A stretch of DNA of 7,671 nt from Desulfobacteraceae bacterium (GCA_011391835.1 JAABPS010000021.1:1-7671); one strand, 5' to 3'; shown: positions 1 through 6,606, numbered from the stretch's first letter. The notes: a model not told the origin generated them from the letters alone. Translations and numbers: made by a program.

Positions 1-603
1 CGATTAATGATTAATTTTTTACATCATGGAATGTATCCTGATTTTAAATTCCAGGGAATAAAAAATAGCTACGGATACCCTTATCGATTTGATCCTAACT
101 CAAACGAGATTGGTAGGAAAATTGAAACTGTAGCAGAGGAAATAAAAAGAAGATTTGCTATGCAACCATGGATACATATCAAATGGTATATTTTTAAAAA
201 GCCTGTAGCTTTTTGGTCATGGAATAATGTTCAGGGAAAGAATATATTTGTTTATCCCGTTAAAAATTCGCCTTATTTTACTAGAATACTATTTAAGGTT
301 ACGTATATATTTATGAGAAGTATGCATTGGCTTATTCTATTGCTTGGTACGTTTGGAATGTTGGTTGTATGGGCGCCAAAACAAAAAATGAATACAACAA
401 ATCACTCCGTGATTGTTGCAAGGTTTTCTTCACTTTTATTAATCTACTTTACGACCATACACATGATTGGTTTTCCACTGCCTCGCTATTCAATACCCCT
501 TCGGCCATTCATGTATGGTATGGCGATGTATGGTATATATTTTATTCTTGAAGTTACAAGAAAAAGTAAATCAAAAATATCAAATGTAAAAAATGAGTGT
601 TGA
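1..603 (+). CDS. C-terminal part of a GT-C (GT39/ArnT-like) membrane glycosyltransferase, 5'-partial
   Basis: The reading frame is open from base 1 (two codons before the ATG at 7) and no ribosome site is visible, so the true start is probably left of the window and the ATG at 7 is internal. Counting from that ATG, the first ~90 residues are hydrophilic and probably face outside. Hydrophobic segments follow at about 92-122, 141-157 and 167-184, then a basic tail rich in Lys and Ser. The stretch PRYSIPLRP (159-167) resembles the R-Y-x-x-P-x-x-P region near the C-terminal end of many GT39/PMT_2-type enzymes, which move sugars from polyprenyl-phosphate carriers in the periplasm. The catalytic N-terminal region is not in view, so family and substrate are inferred from this tail, the membrane pattern and the neighbouring gene. 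The gene overlaps the next one by 11 bases, so the two are probably co-transcribed and translationally coupled. It could instead be another polytopic envelope protein. Confidence 0.65.
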   Translation, partial: RLMINFLHHGMYPDFKFQGIKNSYGYPYRFDPNSNEIGRKIETVAEEIKRRFAMQPWIHIKWYIFKKPVAFWSWNNVQGKNIFVYPVKNSPYFTRILFKVTYIFMRSMHWLILLLGTFGMLVVWAPKQKMNTTNHSVIVARFSSLLLIYFTTIHMIGFPLPRYSIPLRPFMYGMAMYGIYFILEVTRKSKSKISNVKNEC

Positions 604-2362
604 AAAACCATCATGGAAAATTATATCGGTCGCAATAGTCGTTATTATCTCTGCATTTATTAGACTCCACCACATTGAACATGAAAGTCTCTGGATGGAT
701 GAATTGCGGCAGGTCTCATACTATCATTTAGACATAGCGCAGGTAGTTCAGGGCGCTGCAGATCAATCTCAACCCCCTCTTGATTATATTATCGGTCATT
801 TTATTTATACGCTGTCACAAAGTGATTTCGCGGTTCGATTGCCCGCCGCTTTATTTGGCATAGGGGCTGTATGGTTCATTACAATGATTGTGTCCAGACT
901 ATGTTCCTGGCCTATTGCATTGCTGATAGGTATTCTATCTGCATTACTTCCTTTTAATATATACTACTCACAGGAAGCCAGGCCATATTCTATTGCTATT
1001 TTTTTATTTCTGACAGTTTTATGGTCGATCGACGCATCGGTTTCAATCGGCCATAAACATATGAAGCATCTATCCATCCTTATTATTTCTTCATCCTTAT
1101 TTTTATACTCACGCGCATTATCTCCGCTGGTCGTAATTGTTGCCTTTATTTTCGTACTTATCATTTGGGCAATATATGATATTATTATAGAGAGGAAATT
1201 ATTTTCAGAAATGCAGAGACGTATTCTATTATCCATTGGCGCATTGCTCCTTGCGTTGATTCTATATGCACCCTGTTTTATTTTTATAGTAAAAAAGAGC
1301 GGCAACTATCTAACAGACAGTTCTATTCTTTTTGGATTTCATAACCTGTTTAATGGATTAAGAAGATTTGAAATTATTACGATATGGAAAGCTTTTACTG
1401 TGCAAACAGAACCGATAACGATTCCCATTGCATGTCTTTTACTGCTTTCGCCTTACTTTGTCTGGAAACTGAGGCTGTGGGAGCAAAATAAACTATTTAT
1501 CATTAGCTTGGTTGTTCTACCTGTATCTTTATTTTTAGATATGATTATTTTTCATGGAAAGACAAATTTGCCTTTTCGGGCACCATACGCTATTTATCTT
1601 CTTCCACTTTCACTCATTTTATCATCGGTATCATTGAAAGGCATTTGGGAAATGACGGGTAAGATGAAAGGGCATTATTTTATCCGTTCTGTTTACATTG
1701 TTTTTGCCATTTTTCTAATACTCGTAACTGTCAAATCAGCAATGGCCTTCAAACAAAGCAGGATAAAATCTGATTGGAGAGGTGTATCCGATTATTTGAA
1801 CAGTCATACAAATTCACGACAGGTGCTGATCTATCAAAGCTTGAAACCATATGGACGACCGACTTTTAACGGGTTTTTCCGGTATTATACATATGGCACC
1901 GACTTGGTATCAATGGCCCAGCTACCCTATATCCCCACTGGTATTCTTAAATCGGATAAAGAGCCGGTTATTATTTTGTCCCGATTCAGGGAGTATTATC
2001 TAACGTCAAACTCTAAATACCCAATTCTTCCATTAGCAGAAAATGTTCCAGGTGTTGATATGGAGAAGCTGGAAGACGATGATAACTTTTATCTGAATAA
2101 ATTTATTGATTTTTACGTGATACGATTGAAAAAGAAAGATGGGCGATTTTCACACGATGCATATGCCATAATTAAAAAGATAATTGACCATACTTCCAAG
2201 GATTCATCGGCGATAGAGTTCTATTTAGCAGCATCGGCACTTGCAAAAATTAATAATCAGCGTAATTGGGAATATCACCTTTATCAGGCTGAAATGTTAT
2301 CTGGCGGGAAGAACTTAAAAAAGGTACAAAACGTTGGTAATCAGATTCGAGGATTAAATTAA
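593..2362 (+). CDS. GT39/ArnT-like membrane glycosyltransferase with C-terminal soluble domain
   Basis: This 589-residue protein has about ten predicted membrane segments in residues 9-386 and a mostly hydrophilic C-terminal domain from about 390. Family motifs are clear. LWMDE (33-37) carries the acidic pair that in GT-C enzymes sits in the first periplasmic loop and serves catalysis. QSQPPLDY follows at 57-64, DFAVRLPAALFG at 77-88 and YYSQEARPYS at 123-132; the last is typical of bacterial GT39/COG5305-like proteins. Such enzymes transfer a sugar from a polyprenyl-phosphate donor to lipid, glycan or protein on the outer face of the inner membrane; the substrate here cannot be told. The start at 593 lacks a good Shine-Dalgarno site but overlaps the stop of the preceding gene by 11 bases, so re-initiation or coupling is likely. 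The preceding gene looks like a relative. The sequence is visibly AT-rich, as in many polysaccharide loci. No clear terminator follows. Confidence 0.85.
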   Translation: MSVEKPSWKIISVAIVVIISAFIRLHHIEHESLWMDELRQVSYYHLDIAQVVQGAADQSQPPLDYIIGHFIYTLSQSDFAVRLPAALFGIGAVWFITMIVSRLCSWPIALLIGILSALLPFNIYYSQEARPYSIAIFLFLTVLWSIDASVSIGHKHMKHLSILIISSSLFLYSRALSPLVVIVAFIFVLIIWAIYDIIIERKLFSEMQRRILLSIGALLLALILYAPCFIFIVKKSGNYLTDSSILFGFHNLFNGLRRFEIITIWKAFTVQTEPITIPIACLLLLSPYFVWKLRLWEQNKLFIISLVVLPVSLFLDMIIFHGKTNLPFRAPYAIYLLPLSLILSSVSLKGIWEMTGKMKGHYFIRSVYIVFAIFLILVTVKSAMAFKQSRIKSDWRGVSDYLNSHTNSRQVLIYQSLKPYGRPTFNGFFRYYTYGTDLVSMAQLPYIPTGILKSDKEPVIILSRFREYYLTSNSKYPILPLAENVPGVDMEKLEDDDNFYLNKFIDFYVIRLKKKDGRFSHDAYAIIKKIIDHTSKDSSAIEFYLAASALAKINNQRNWEYHLYQAEMLSGGKNLKKVQNVGNQIRGLN

Positions 2363-2438
2363 ATATAGATGGGGTTAAATGAAAGAAAGTAACATTGATA
2401 AAAAGGCATCAGCGATGTGGGAATATATTATCATTTGC

Positions 2439-2909
2439 TCAACTGAACAGATACGGTCCAAGTCTTCCATAAAGTTCAACATTGGTAAATTCAGCATCAA
2501 TGGATAAATCTTTAATGGATTTTATCTCCGCTTCCTTTTGGATGACCGATCTTGGCGTATCATCAAGCGTGAATTCAACATTGACCTTGTCTCCCACTTT
2601 TAACTTCTTATTTTCATTCAGTTTGAACCGCAACCCAGAAAGAGAAACATTTTTTACTGTCATGAGGCCGGATATTTGATTATCTAAAGTAGAAAATTGG
2701 CCTGGCAGATTTGTTTCTTTTCTGTAATATTTGCGTTTTTCCATGATTACTGTTACAAAAAAGATATGACCACATTTGCAAGTACATTTTGTTTTTATTG
2801 TCTTTCCAAGATGTTGATATGCTGTCATATCTTCAGTCCGTTCTAATCCGCACTCCGGGCATTTGAATAAAGCCAGATTTTCAACATTTACAAATATTTT
2901 AGGTGCCAT
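2439..2909 (-). CDS. PilZ domain protein with N-terminal zinc-ribbon-like segment
   Basis: This 156-residue soluble protein has two parts. Residues 16-50 contain CPEC (17-20) and CTCKC (42-46), a four- or five-cysteine pattern like a small zinc ribbon. Residues 57-156 match a PilZ domain. RKYYR (59-63) fits the RxxxR motif and NVSLSG (87-92) fits [D/N]xSxxG; together these form the cyclic-di-GMP-binding signature, so ligand binding looks intact. PilZ proteins pass c-di-GMP levels on to motility, polysaccharide export or transcription; the target here is unknown. The start has a short GGGA ribosome site four bases upstream. The gene stands alone, convergent with the glycosyltransferase gene and divergent from the ligase operon, with its own promoter at 3022-3051. 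Regulation of the adjacent glycosyltransferases is possible but only a guess. The last codons overlap no recognised gene. Confidence 0.88.
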   Translation of the reverse strand: MAPKIFVNVENLALFKCPECGLERTEDMTAYQHLGKTIKTKCTCKCGHIFFVTVIMEKRKYYRKETNLPGQFSTLDNQISGLMTVKNVSLSGLRFKLNENKKLKVGDKVNVEFTLDDTPRSVIQKEAEIKSIKDLSIDAEFTNVELYGRLGPYLFS

Positions 2910-3021
2910 TTATCCCGTTACGAATTGATGTTTATTTGATGAGTTATCCGTCACCGGCAGCAATCCAATTATGCAGTTCTATGTTGTTACAATAATAATA
3001 ACAGAACAGTTATTTTTTCGA

Positions 3022-3051
3022 ATTATACGATACGGCGCTAATTTAAGTCAA
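3022..3051 (-). promoter_or_regulatory. sigma70-type promoter for the PilZ gene
   Basis: Read on the minus strand, TTGACT (3051-3046) is followed after 18 bases by a perfect TATAAT (3027-3022). The predicted transcription start is near 3015, giving a leader of about 105 nt before the PilZ start codon at 2909. No other comparable pair was seen upstream of that gene. The prediction rests on sequence match alone. Confidence 0.6.
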
Positions 3052-3138
3052 TGTTTATTAATAAATTCTATGTATATTAATGAGTTAAGCAAAATGGAAG
3101 CGAAAACTACGGAATGACTTTCTGGCATGTATTTTTTC

Positions 3139-3167
3139 TTGACACTATTTTCACAAAAAACTATTAA
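3139..3167 (+). promoter_or_regulatory. sigma70-type promoter for the ligase operon
   Basis: A perfect -35 box TTGACA (3139-3144) is followed after 17 bases by TATTAA (3162-3167), four of six matches to the -10 consensus. The predicted start is near 3174, leaving a leader of about 170 nt before the ligase ATG. The 3' end of the -35 box overlaps one arm of an inverted repeat (ACACTATT, 3142-3149) whose partner lies at 3197-3204, which could be an operator pair. In AT-rich DNA such matches arise by chance, so confidence is moderate. Confidence 0.5.
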
Positions 3168-3342
3168 AAACGAATATGTTACAATATATTATCCCTAATA
3201 GTGTACTTTCAAGACTCTATTGCTAAATGATTGCACTCGTTCTTCACATGCATAAAACAAAATATTTTAACAAATATCTCTTTTAAAAACTACTAACGTT
3301 TGTTCCAAGTGTATCGCATCAGAAAAAAGGAGGAATATCCTG

Positions 3343-4644
3343 ATGATTCTTGATATTGGTTTTGAGACAATGACACGCGAAGATCTTGAAGCAGTCCAAC
3401 TACGAAGATTGCGCTCTACCATTGAGCGGGTTTACACTCATGTCCCTTTCTATGTGAAAAAGTTTAAATCCGCAGGGATTAGACCTGATGATATACAATC
3501 TCTGGATGATTTAAAACGGATTCCATTTACCGAGAAACAGGATCTTCGAGATAATTATCCATATGGCATGTTTGCTGTTCCAATGGATGATATCGTCAGA
3601 ATACATGCCTCATCAGGCACAACAGGTCAGGCTACGGTAGTTGGTTATACAGCAAAAGATGTGAATACCTGGGCAGAGCTTATGGCCAGGTCCCTTGCTG
3701 CAGGTGGAGCTACACGGGGGGATATTATTCACAATGCGTATGGATATGGTCTGTTTACAGGTGGGCTGGGTGTTCATTATGGTGCAGAAAAATTGGGCGC
3801 ATGCGTTATTCCTGTTTCAGGGGGAAACACAAAAAGACAGATCATTATTATGAAAGATTTTGGCCCTACCATTTTGACAGCAACTCCGTCCTATGCGCTT
3901 CATCTGGCAGAAGTTGCTGAAGAATCGGGCATTTCTTTTGAAGATCTGAAGTTCAAATACGGTATTTTTGGAGCAGAGCCATGGTCTGAACGGATGAGAG
4001 AAGAAATTGAACGGAAGTTGAATTTGACTGCGGTGGATATTTATGGACTCAGCGAAGTTATTGGACCAGGGGTTGCCATTGAATGCTATGAAGCCAAAAA
4101 AGGGCTTCATATTTTTGAAGATCATTTTATTCCTGAGATTATTGACCCAGTCACAGGGGAAGTCCTTCCTTATGGAGAAAGAGGTGAGCTGGTTTTTACG
4201 TCCATTACAAAGGAGGCATTCCCTGTTATTCGGTACCGAACGCGTGACATCACTTCGCTAAATCCCGAACCCTGCATGTGCGGAAGAACCCATATTCGTA
4301 TGAACAGGGTTAGTGGACGCTCGGATGACATGCTTATTATCCGGGGCGTGAATGTGTTCCCATCTCAGATCGAAAGTATCCTGATGGAAATCGAAGGTGT
4401 GGAGCCTCACTACCAACTGGTTGTGGATAGAGAGGAAAATCTTGATGTGTTAAAGGTGATGGTGGAAGTGGGTGAAAAGGTTTTTTCTGATGAAGTGAAA
4501 CGGCTGCAAAAACTGGAAACAGAGATTACAGAAAATATTAAAGAGTACCTGGGCGTTTCAGTAAAGGTTAAGCTCGTAGAGCCCAAAACGATTACCAGAA
4601 GCGAGGGCAAAGCAGTCAGGGTAATTGACAACCGTAAGATGTAG
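3343..4644 (+). CDS. paaK: phenylacetate-CoA ligase family enzyme (aryl-acid:CoA ligase, AMP-forming)
   Basis: This 433-residue cytoplasmic enzyme has the usual length of the PaaK family within the adenylate-forming (ANL) superfamily, which makes an acyl-AMP from ATP and a carboxylic acid and then the CoA thioester. Visible motifs in order are the phosphate loop SSGTTG (90-95), YGLSE (234-238), YRTRD (298-302) whose Asp usually contacts the AMP ribose, CMCGR (311-315), the hinge-like GRSDDMLIIRG (325-335) leading into the mobile C-terminal domain, and a likely catalytic Lys423 in EGKAVRV. All key positions look intact. A strong AAGGAGG site (3327-3333) lies nine bases before the ATG, fixing the start. 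A double-ACT gene follows after 31 bp, then a Liv-type transporter. In anaerobes this setting points to aromatic amino acid or arylacetate metabolism. Phenylacetate, hydroxyphenylacetate and indoleacetate are all possible substrates and the sequence does not choose among them. The gene name refers to the family. Confidence 0.9.
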   Translation: MILDIGFETMTREDLEAVQLRRLRSTIERVYTHVPFYVKKFKSAGIRPDDIQSLDDLKRIPFTEKQDLRDNYPYGMFAVPMDDIVRIHASSGTTGQATVVGYTAKDVNTWAELMARSLAAGGATRGDIIHNAYGYGLFTGGLGVHYGAEKLGACVIPVSGGNTKRQIIIMKDFGPTILTATPSYALHLAEVAEESGISFEDLKFKYGIFGAEPWSERMREEIERKLNLTAVDIYGLSEVIGPGVAIECYEAKKGLHIFEDHFIPEIIDPVTGEVLPYGERGELVFTSITKEAFPVIRYRTRDITSLNPEPCMCGRTHIRMNRVSGRSDDMLIIRGVNVFPSQIESILMEIEGVEPHYQLVVDREENLDVLKVMVEVGEKVFSDEVKRLQKLETEITENIKEYLGVSVKVKLVEPKTITRSEGKAVRVIDNRKM

Positions 4645-4649
4645 ATGAA

Positions 4650-4668
4650 TCCTTAAATTATAAGGAGG
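4650..4668 (+). promoter_or_regulatory. strong ribosome site of the ACT gene, partly inside a small hairpin
   Basis: AAGGAGG (4662-4668) lies seven bases before the ATG at 4676. Most of it falls in the right arm of a perfect 6-bp inverted repeat, TCCTTA (4650-4655) and TAAGGA (4661-4666), with a five-base loop AATTA. In RNA this hairpin would mask the ribosome site unless opened, for example by ribosomes finishing the ligase gene at 4644. The stem is short and AU-rich, so its effect may be small. Confidence 0.5.
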
Positions 4669-4675
4669 ATAAAAA

Positions 4676-5107
4676 ATGAGGGTAGAGCAGCTTTCAGTAT
4701 TCTTAGAAAACAAAGCAGGTCGTCTTGCTGAAGTGACATCTATTTTAGCTGAGGCGAATATTAATATCCGAGCGCTTTCATTGGCGGATACTTCCGATTT
4801 TGGCGTATTGCGGCTTATCGTTGATAATAATCAAAAGGCTGTGGATACACTGAAAAATCGAGGATTCACCATCGGCAAGACCGATGTAGTTGCTGTTGAG
4901 GTTGAAGATAGACCTGGTGGTCTTCACAAAATTCTTGAGATCTTAAATGCTTCAAAAATAAATGTGGAATATATGTATGCATTTGTCCCTTCCAGTGGGG
5001 ATAAGGCGGTCATGATATTCAGATTTGATGCTATTGATGAAGCTGTAAAAAGACTGACTGAAAATGACGTTCACGTCATTAATGGTAGTAAAGTATATAC
5101 CATGTAG
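4676..5107 (+). CDS. stand-alone tandem ACT domain protein
   Basis: This 143-residue soluble protein consists of two ACT repeats and nothing else. The first runs from about 3 to 70 with the ligand-loop motif NKAG (12-15) after the first strand. The second runs from about 71 to 143 with RPGG (79-82) in the equivalent place, followed by a similar helix (GGLHKILEILNASKINVEY). ACT domains bind small ligands, most often amino acids, at such Gly-containing loops and usually regulate enzymes or transcription. Proteins of this type without a catalytic domain are often found next to phenylacetate-CoA ligase genes in anaerobes and archaea, so a role as amino acid or aromatic-ligand sensor for the ligase or pathway is reasonable but inferred. 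The gene follows the ligase by 31 bp with its own strong ribosome site and shares its transcript. No terminator separates it from livK. A perfect 7-bp inverted repeat lies in its 3' end at 5063-5080. Confidence 0.88.
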   Translation: MRVEQLSVFLENKAGRLAEVTSILAEANINIRALSLADTSDFGVLRLIVDNNQKAVDTLKNRGFTIGKTDVVAVEVEDRPGGLHKILEILNASKINVEYMYAFVPSSGDKAVMIFRFDAIDEAVKRLTENDVHVINGSKVYTM

Positions 5108-5135
5108 GTTTATAAAGGATTTAAAGAAATAAGAC

Positions 5136-5164
5136 TTGACAGAAGGATGGCCTATTTGTATAAG
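5136..5164 (+). promoter_or_regulatory. internal sigma70-type promoter ahead of livK
   Basis: TTGACA (5136-5141), a perfect -35 box, is followed after exactly 17 bases by TATAAG (5159-5164), five of six matches to the -10 consensus. The predicted start near 5171 gives a leader of about 107 nt before livK. It lies in the 170-bp gap after the ACT gene, so livK and the genes after it can be transcribed apart from the ligase. A 6-bp palindrome, ATTCAT-GG-ATGAAT (5183-5196), lies just downstream of the predicted start and could be an operator or a minor hairpin. Confidence 0.6.
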
Positions 5165-5277
5165 CCCAATAAATTATGGAAGATTCATGGATGAATAGAG
5201 TGAGCTATTATGCTGATTTTTTATGAGACGCGTAAACATTATAAGAATTTAACAAAAAATAAAAAAAGGAGCGAAAG

Positions 5278-6480
5278 ATGATGAAGAAGGCAGGGAAGAA
5301 AGCGTTAGCCAAAGCCATGTTTGCCGTATCAATGTTTCTACTAAGCGGTATTTTTATTTTTTCATGTACATCTAAAAAGATAGATGACAAAGCGGAAGTC
5401 TATAAAGTAGGTGCAGTTTTTTCCGTAACTGGTCCTACATCTTTTTTAGGTGACCCTGAAAAGAAAACCGCTGAAATGATTGTTGAAAAAATTAATGCCG
5501 ATGGAGGAATCAACGGACATAAACTTGAGCTGGTTGTTTATGACGATGAGGGTGATGCAACCAAGTGTAACCTCGCAGTGAAAAAACTGATCGAACAGGA
5601 TAAAGTCTCTGTGGTCATCGGTCCTTCTATCAGCGGCAATTCAATTGCTGTTGTACCTGTTGCAGACGAGTTTGAGACTCCATTGGTCTCATGTGCAGCA
5701 AGCTATAAGATCGTTATGAATGAAGAAACAGGAAAACCTTATAAATGGGTATTTAAGACACCGCAGTCAGATTCTATGGCTGTTGAGGCGATTTATACAC
5801 ATATGCAGAAAAGTGGAATTACTAACATTGCCATTTTAAGTGATACTTCCGGATTTGGAGCAAGCGGCCGGGGAGAGCTTGCTAAATATGCACAACAGTA
5901 TGGTATTACTATTGTTTCCGATGAACAGTATGATCCAAAAGATACAGATCTAACCGCGCAACTGACAAAAATAAAAGGAAATGCACCTCAGGCAATTATT
6001 AACTGGTCTGTTGGCCCGACTCAGGTATTGGCACTTCGTAATCGAAGCGATCTTGGGATGAATGAAATTCCCTTTTATCAGAGCCATGGATTTGGCAGCC
6101 GCAAGAATATAGAACAGGCCGCAGGCACAGCAGAAGGAGTATTATGTCCCCTTGGAGCCTGCAATATTGCTACGCTTTTGCCGGATTCTCATCCGCAGAA
6201 AAATGTTACAATGAAGTACATGGAAGAATACAAAGCAAAATACAATGAGGAATTGAGCTCATTCGGTGGGCATGCATGGGATGCGATGTATATGGTTACA
6301 GCGGCATTTGAAGCTGTAGGTAGTGATAAGGCAGCCATCAGGGATTATATTGAAAATATAAAAGGTTTTGTGGGCCAGCATGGTGTTTTTAATTTTTCAC
6401 CAGATGATCATAATGGGCTGACCAAGGAAGCCTTCAGTATGGTTGTTGTGAAGGATGGTGATTGGGCGCTGGTTGAATGA
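5278..6480 (+). CDS. livK: LivK-like substrate-binding lipoprotein of a branched-chain/aromatic amino acid ABC transporter
   Basis: This 400-residue protein belongs to the periplasmic-binding family of LivK (Peripla_BP_6, type I fold). The N-terminus has a basic stretch (KKAGKKALAK), a hydrophobic core at about 13-28 and Cys30 in IFSC, which reads as a lipoprotein signal; Phe at -2 is unusual for a lipobox, so attachment is likely but not certain. The mature part opens with YKVGAVFSVTGPTSFLG, the usual first strand and ligand loop. GPSISG (115-120) and SCAAS (138-142) fall where LivK proteins contact the ligand's carboxylate and amino groups. Substrate choice cannot be read: family members bind branched-chain amino acids, other amino acids, amides or aromatic acids, and the ligase neighbour makes an aromatic ligand credible. 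AAGGAG (5266-5271) lies six bases before the ATG at 5278; a second ATG at 5281 is an equally spaced alternative. A promoter sits upstream and a strong terminator downstream. Confidence 0.92.
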   Translation: MMKKAGKKALAKAMFAVSMFLLSGIFIFSCTSKKIDDKAEVYKVGAVFSVTGPTSFLGDPEKKTAEMIVEKINADGGINGHKLELVVYDDEGDATKCNLAVKKLIEQDKVSVVIGPSISGNSIAVVPVADEFETPLVSCAASYKIVMNEETGKPYKWVFKTPQSDSMAVEAIYTHMQKSGITNIAILSDTSGFGASGRGELAKYAQQYGITIVSDEQYDPKDTDLTAQLTKIKGNAPQAIINWSVGPTQVLALRNRSDLGMNEIPFYQSHGFGSRKNIEQAAGTAEGVLCPLGACNIATLLPDSHPQKNVTMKYMEEYKAKYNEELSSFGGHAWDAMYMVTAAFEAVGSDKAAIRDYIENIKGFVGQHGVFNFSPDDHNGLTKEAFSMVVVKDGDWALVE

Positions 6481-6513
6481 TGTAGTAGCGTCCGATGGCT
6501 GCACTGCAATTTT

Positions 6514-6551
6514 GTGAGGGTGGTGAGATATATCCCACCCTCACTTTTTTT
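6514..6551 (+). terminator. intrinsic terminator between livK and livH
   Basis: GTGAGGGTGG (6514-6523) and CCACCCTCAC (6535-6544) form a perfect 10-bp GC-rich stem with an 11-base loop, followed at once by seven T residues (6545-6551). This is a textbook rho-independent terminator 33 bp after the livK stop. As livH, livM and presumably the ATPase genes lie downstream in the same direction, it probably acts as a partial stop that keeps binding-protein mRNA in excess over permease mRNA. Confidence 0.9.
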
Positions 6552-6577
6552 AGATGGATATCATTTTAAAAAAATAA

Positions 6578-6606
6578 TTGTCCGTTGTTTTTATGACAAT
6601 GGACGA
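6578..6606 (+). repeat. second hairpin in the livK-livH gap, with a repeated left arm
   Basis: TTGTCCGTTGT (6578-6588) and ACAATGGACGA (6596-6606) can form an 11-bp stem with two G-U pairs and a seven-base loop. No T-run follows on this strand, so it is not a plain terminator; it might protect the 3' or 5' end of an mRNA. The left-arm core TGTCCGTT (6579-6586) recurs at 6617-6624, just before the livH ribosome site, so the right arm could pair with either copy. On the opposite strand the stem is followed by a T-rich run, but no gene there would use it. Confidence 0.5.

Larger units (their letters stand above)
2910..3342. other. AT-rich divergent intergenic region, 433 bp
   Basis: This gap separates the minus-strand PilZ gene from the plus-strand ligase gene. 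It holds one near-consensus promoter for each direction (3022-3051 minus, 3139-3167 plus). It also holds an 8-bp inverted repeat, ACACTATT at 3142-3149 and AATAGTGT at 3197-3204, that brackets the plus promoter's -10 and probable start, and a 10-bp direct repeat TGTTACAATA at 2985-2994 and 3177-3186. The predicted ligase leader is about 170 nt long and contains two tiny reading frames (3176-3226 and 3227-3286) without ribosome sites. No RNA gene, intrinsic terminator or longer protein-coding frame is convincing here. Confidence 0.7.

Noticed and set aside
964..1305. Minus-strand open frame of 113 codons inside the glycosyltransferase gene
   Set aside because: Lies wholly antisense to a gene with clear family motifs, and its translation resembles no family; a shadow frame.
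2401..2425. CATC-GCT-GATG with a T-run on the minus strand as a terminator for the PilZ gene
   Set aside because: Only a 4-bp stem with a three-base loop, too weak to support a terminator.
3122..3140. TGGCAT-like element as a possible sigma54 promoter
   Set aside because: The -24-like GG is present but the GC needed at -12 is missing; the sigma70 boxes that follow fit better.
2985..3186. 10-bp direct repeat TGTTACAATA at 2985-2994 and 3177-3186
   Set aside because: Only two copies in an AT-rich gap and not placed alike relative to the two promoters; kept only as a note in the intergenic entry.
3262..3277. ATATTT-TAAC-AAATAT inverted repeat in the ligase leader
   Set aside because: All-AT arms in AT-rich DNA are expected by chance; no regulator family is suggested.
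3817..4125. Minus-strand open frame within the ligase gene
   Set aside because: Antisense to conserved ligase motifs, with no family resemblance or upstream signals of its own.
5194..5222. AATAG-AGTGAG-CTATT followed by a T-run as a terminator before livK
   Set aside because: A five-pair AU-rich stem, with the T-run several bases away; not a credible terminator.
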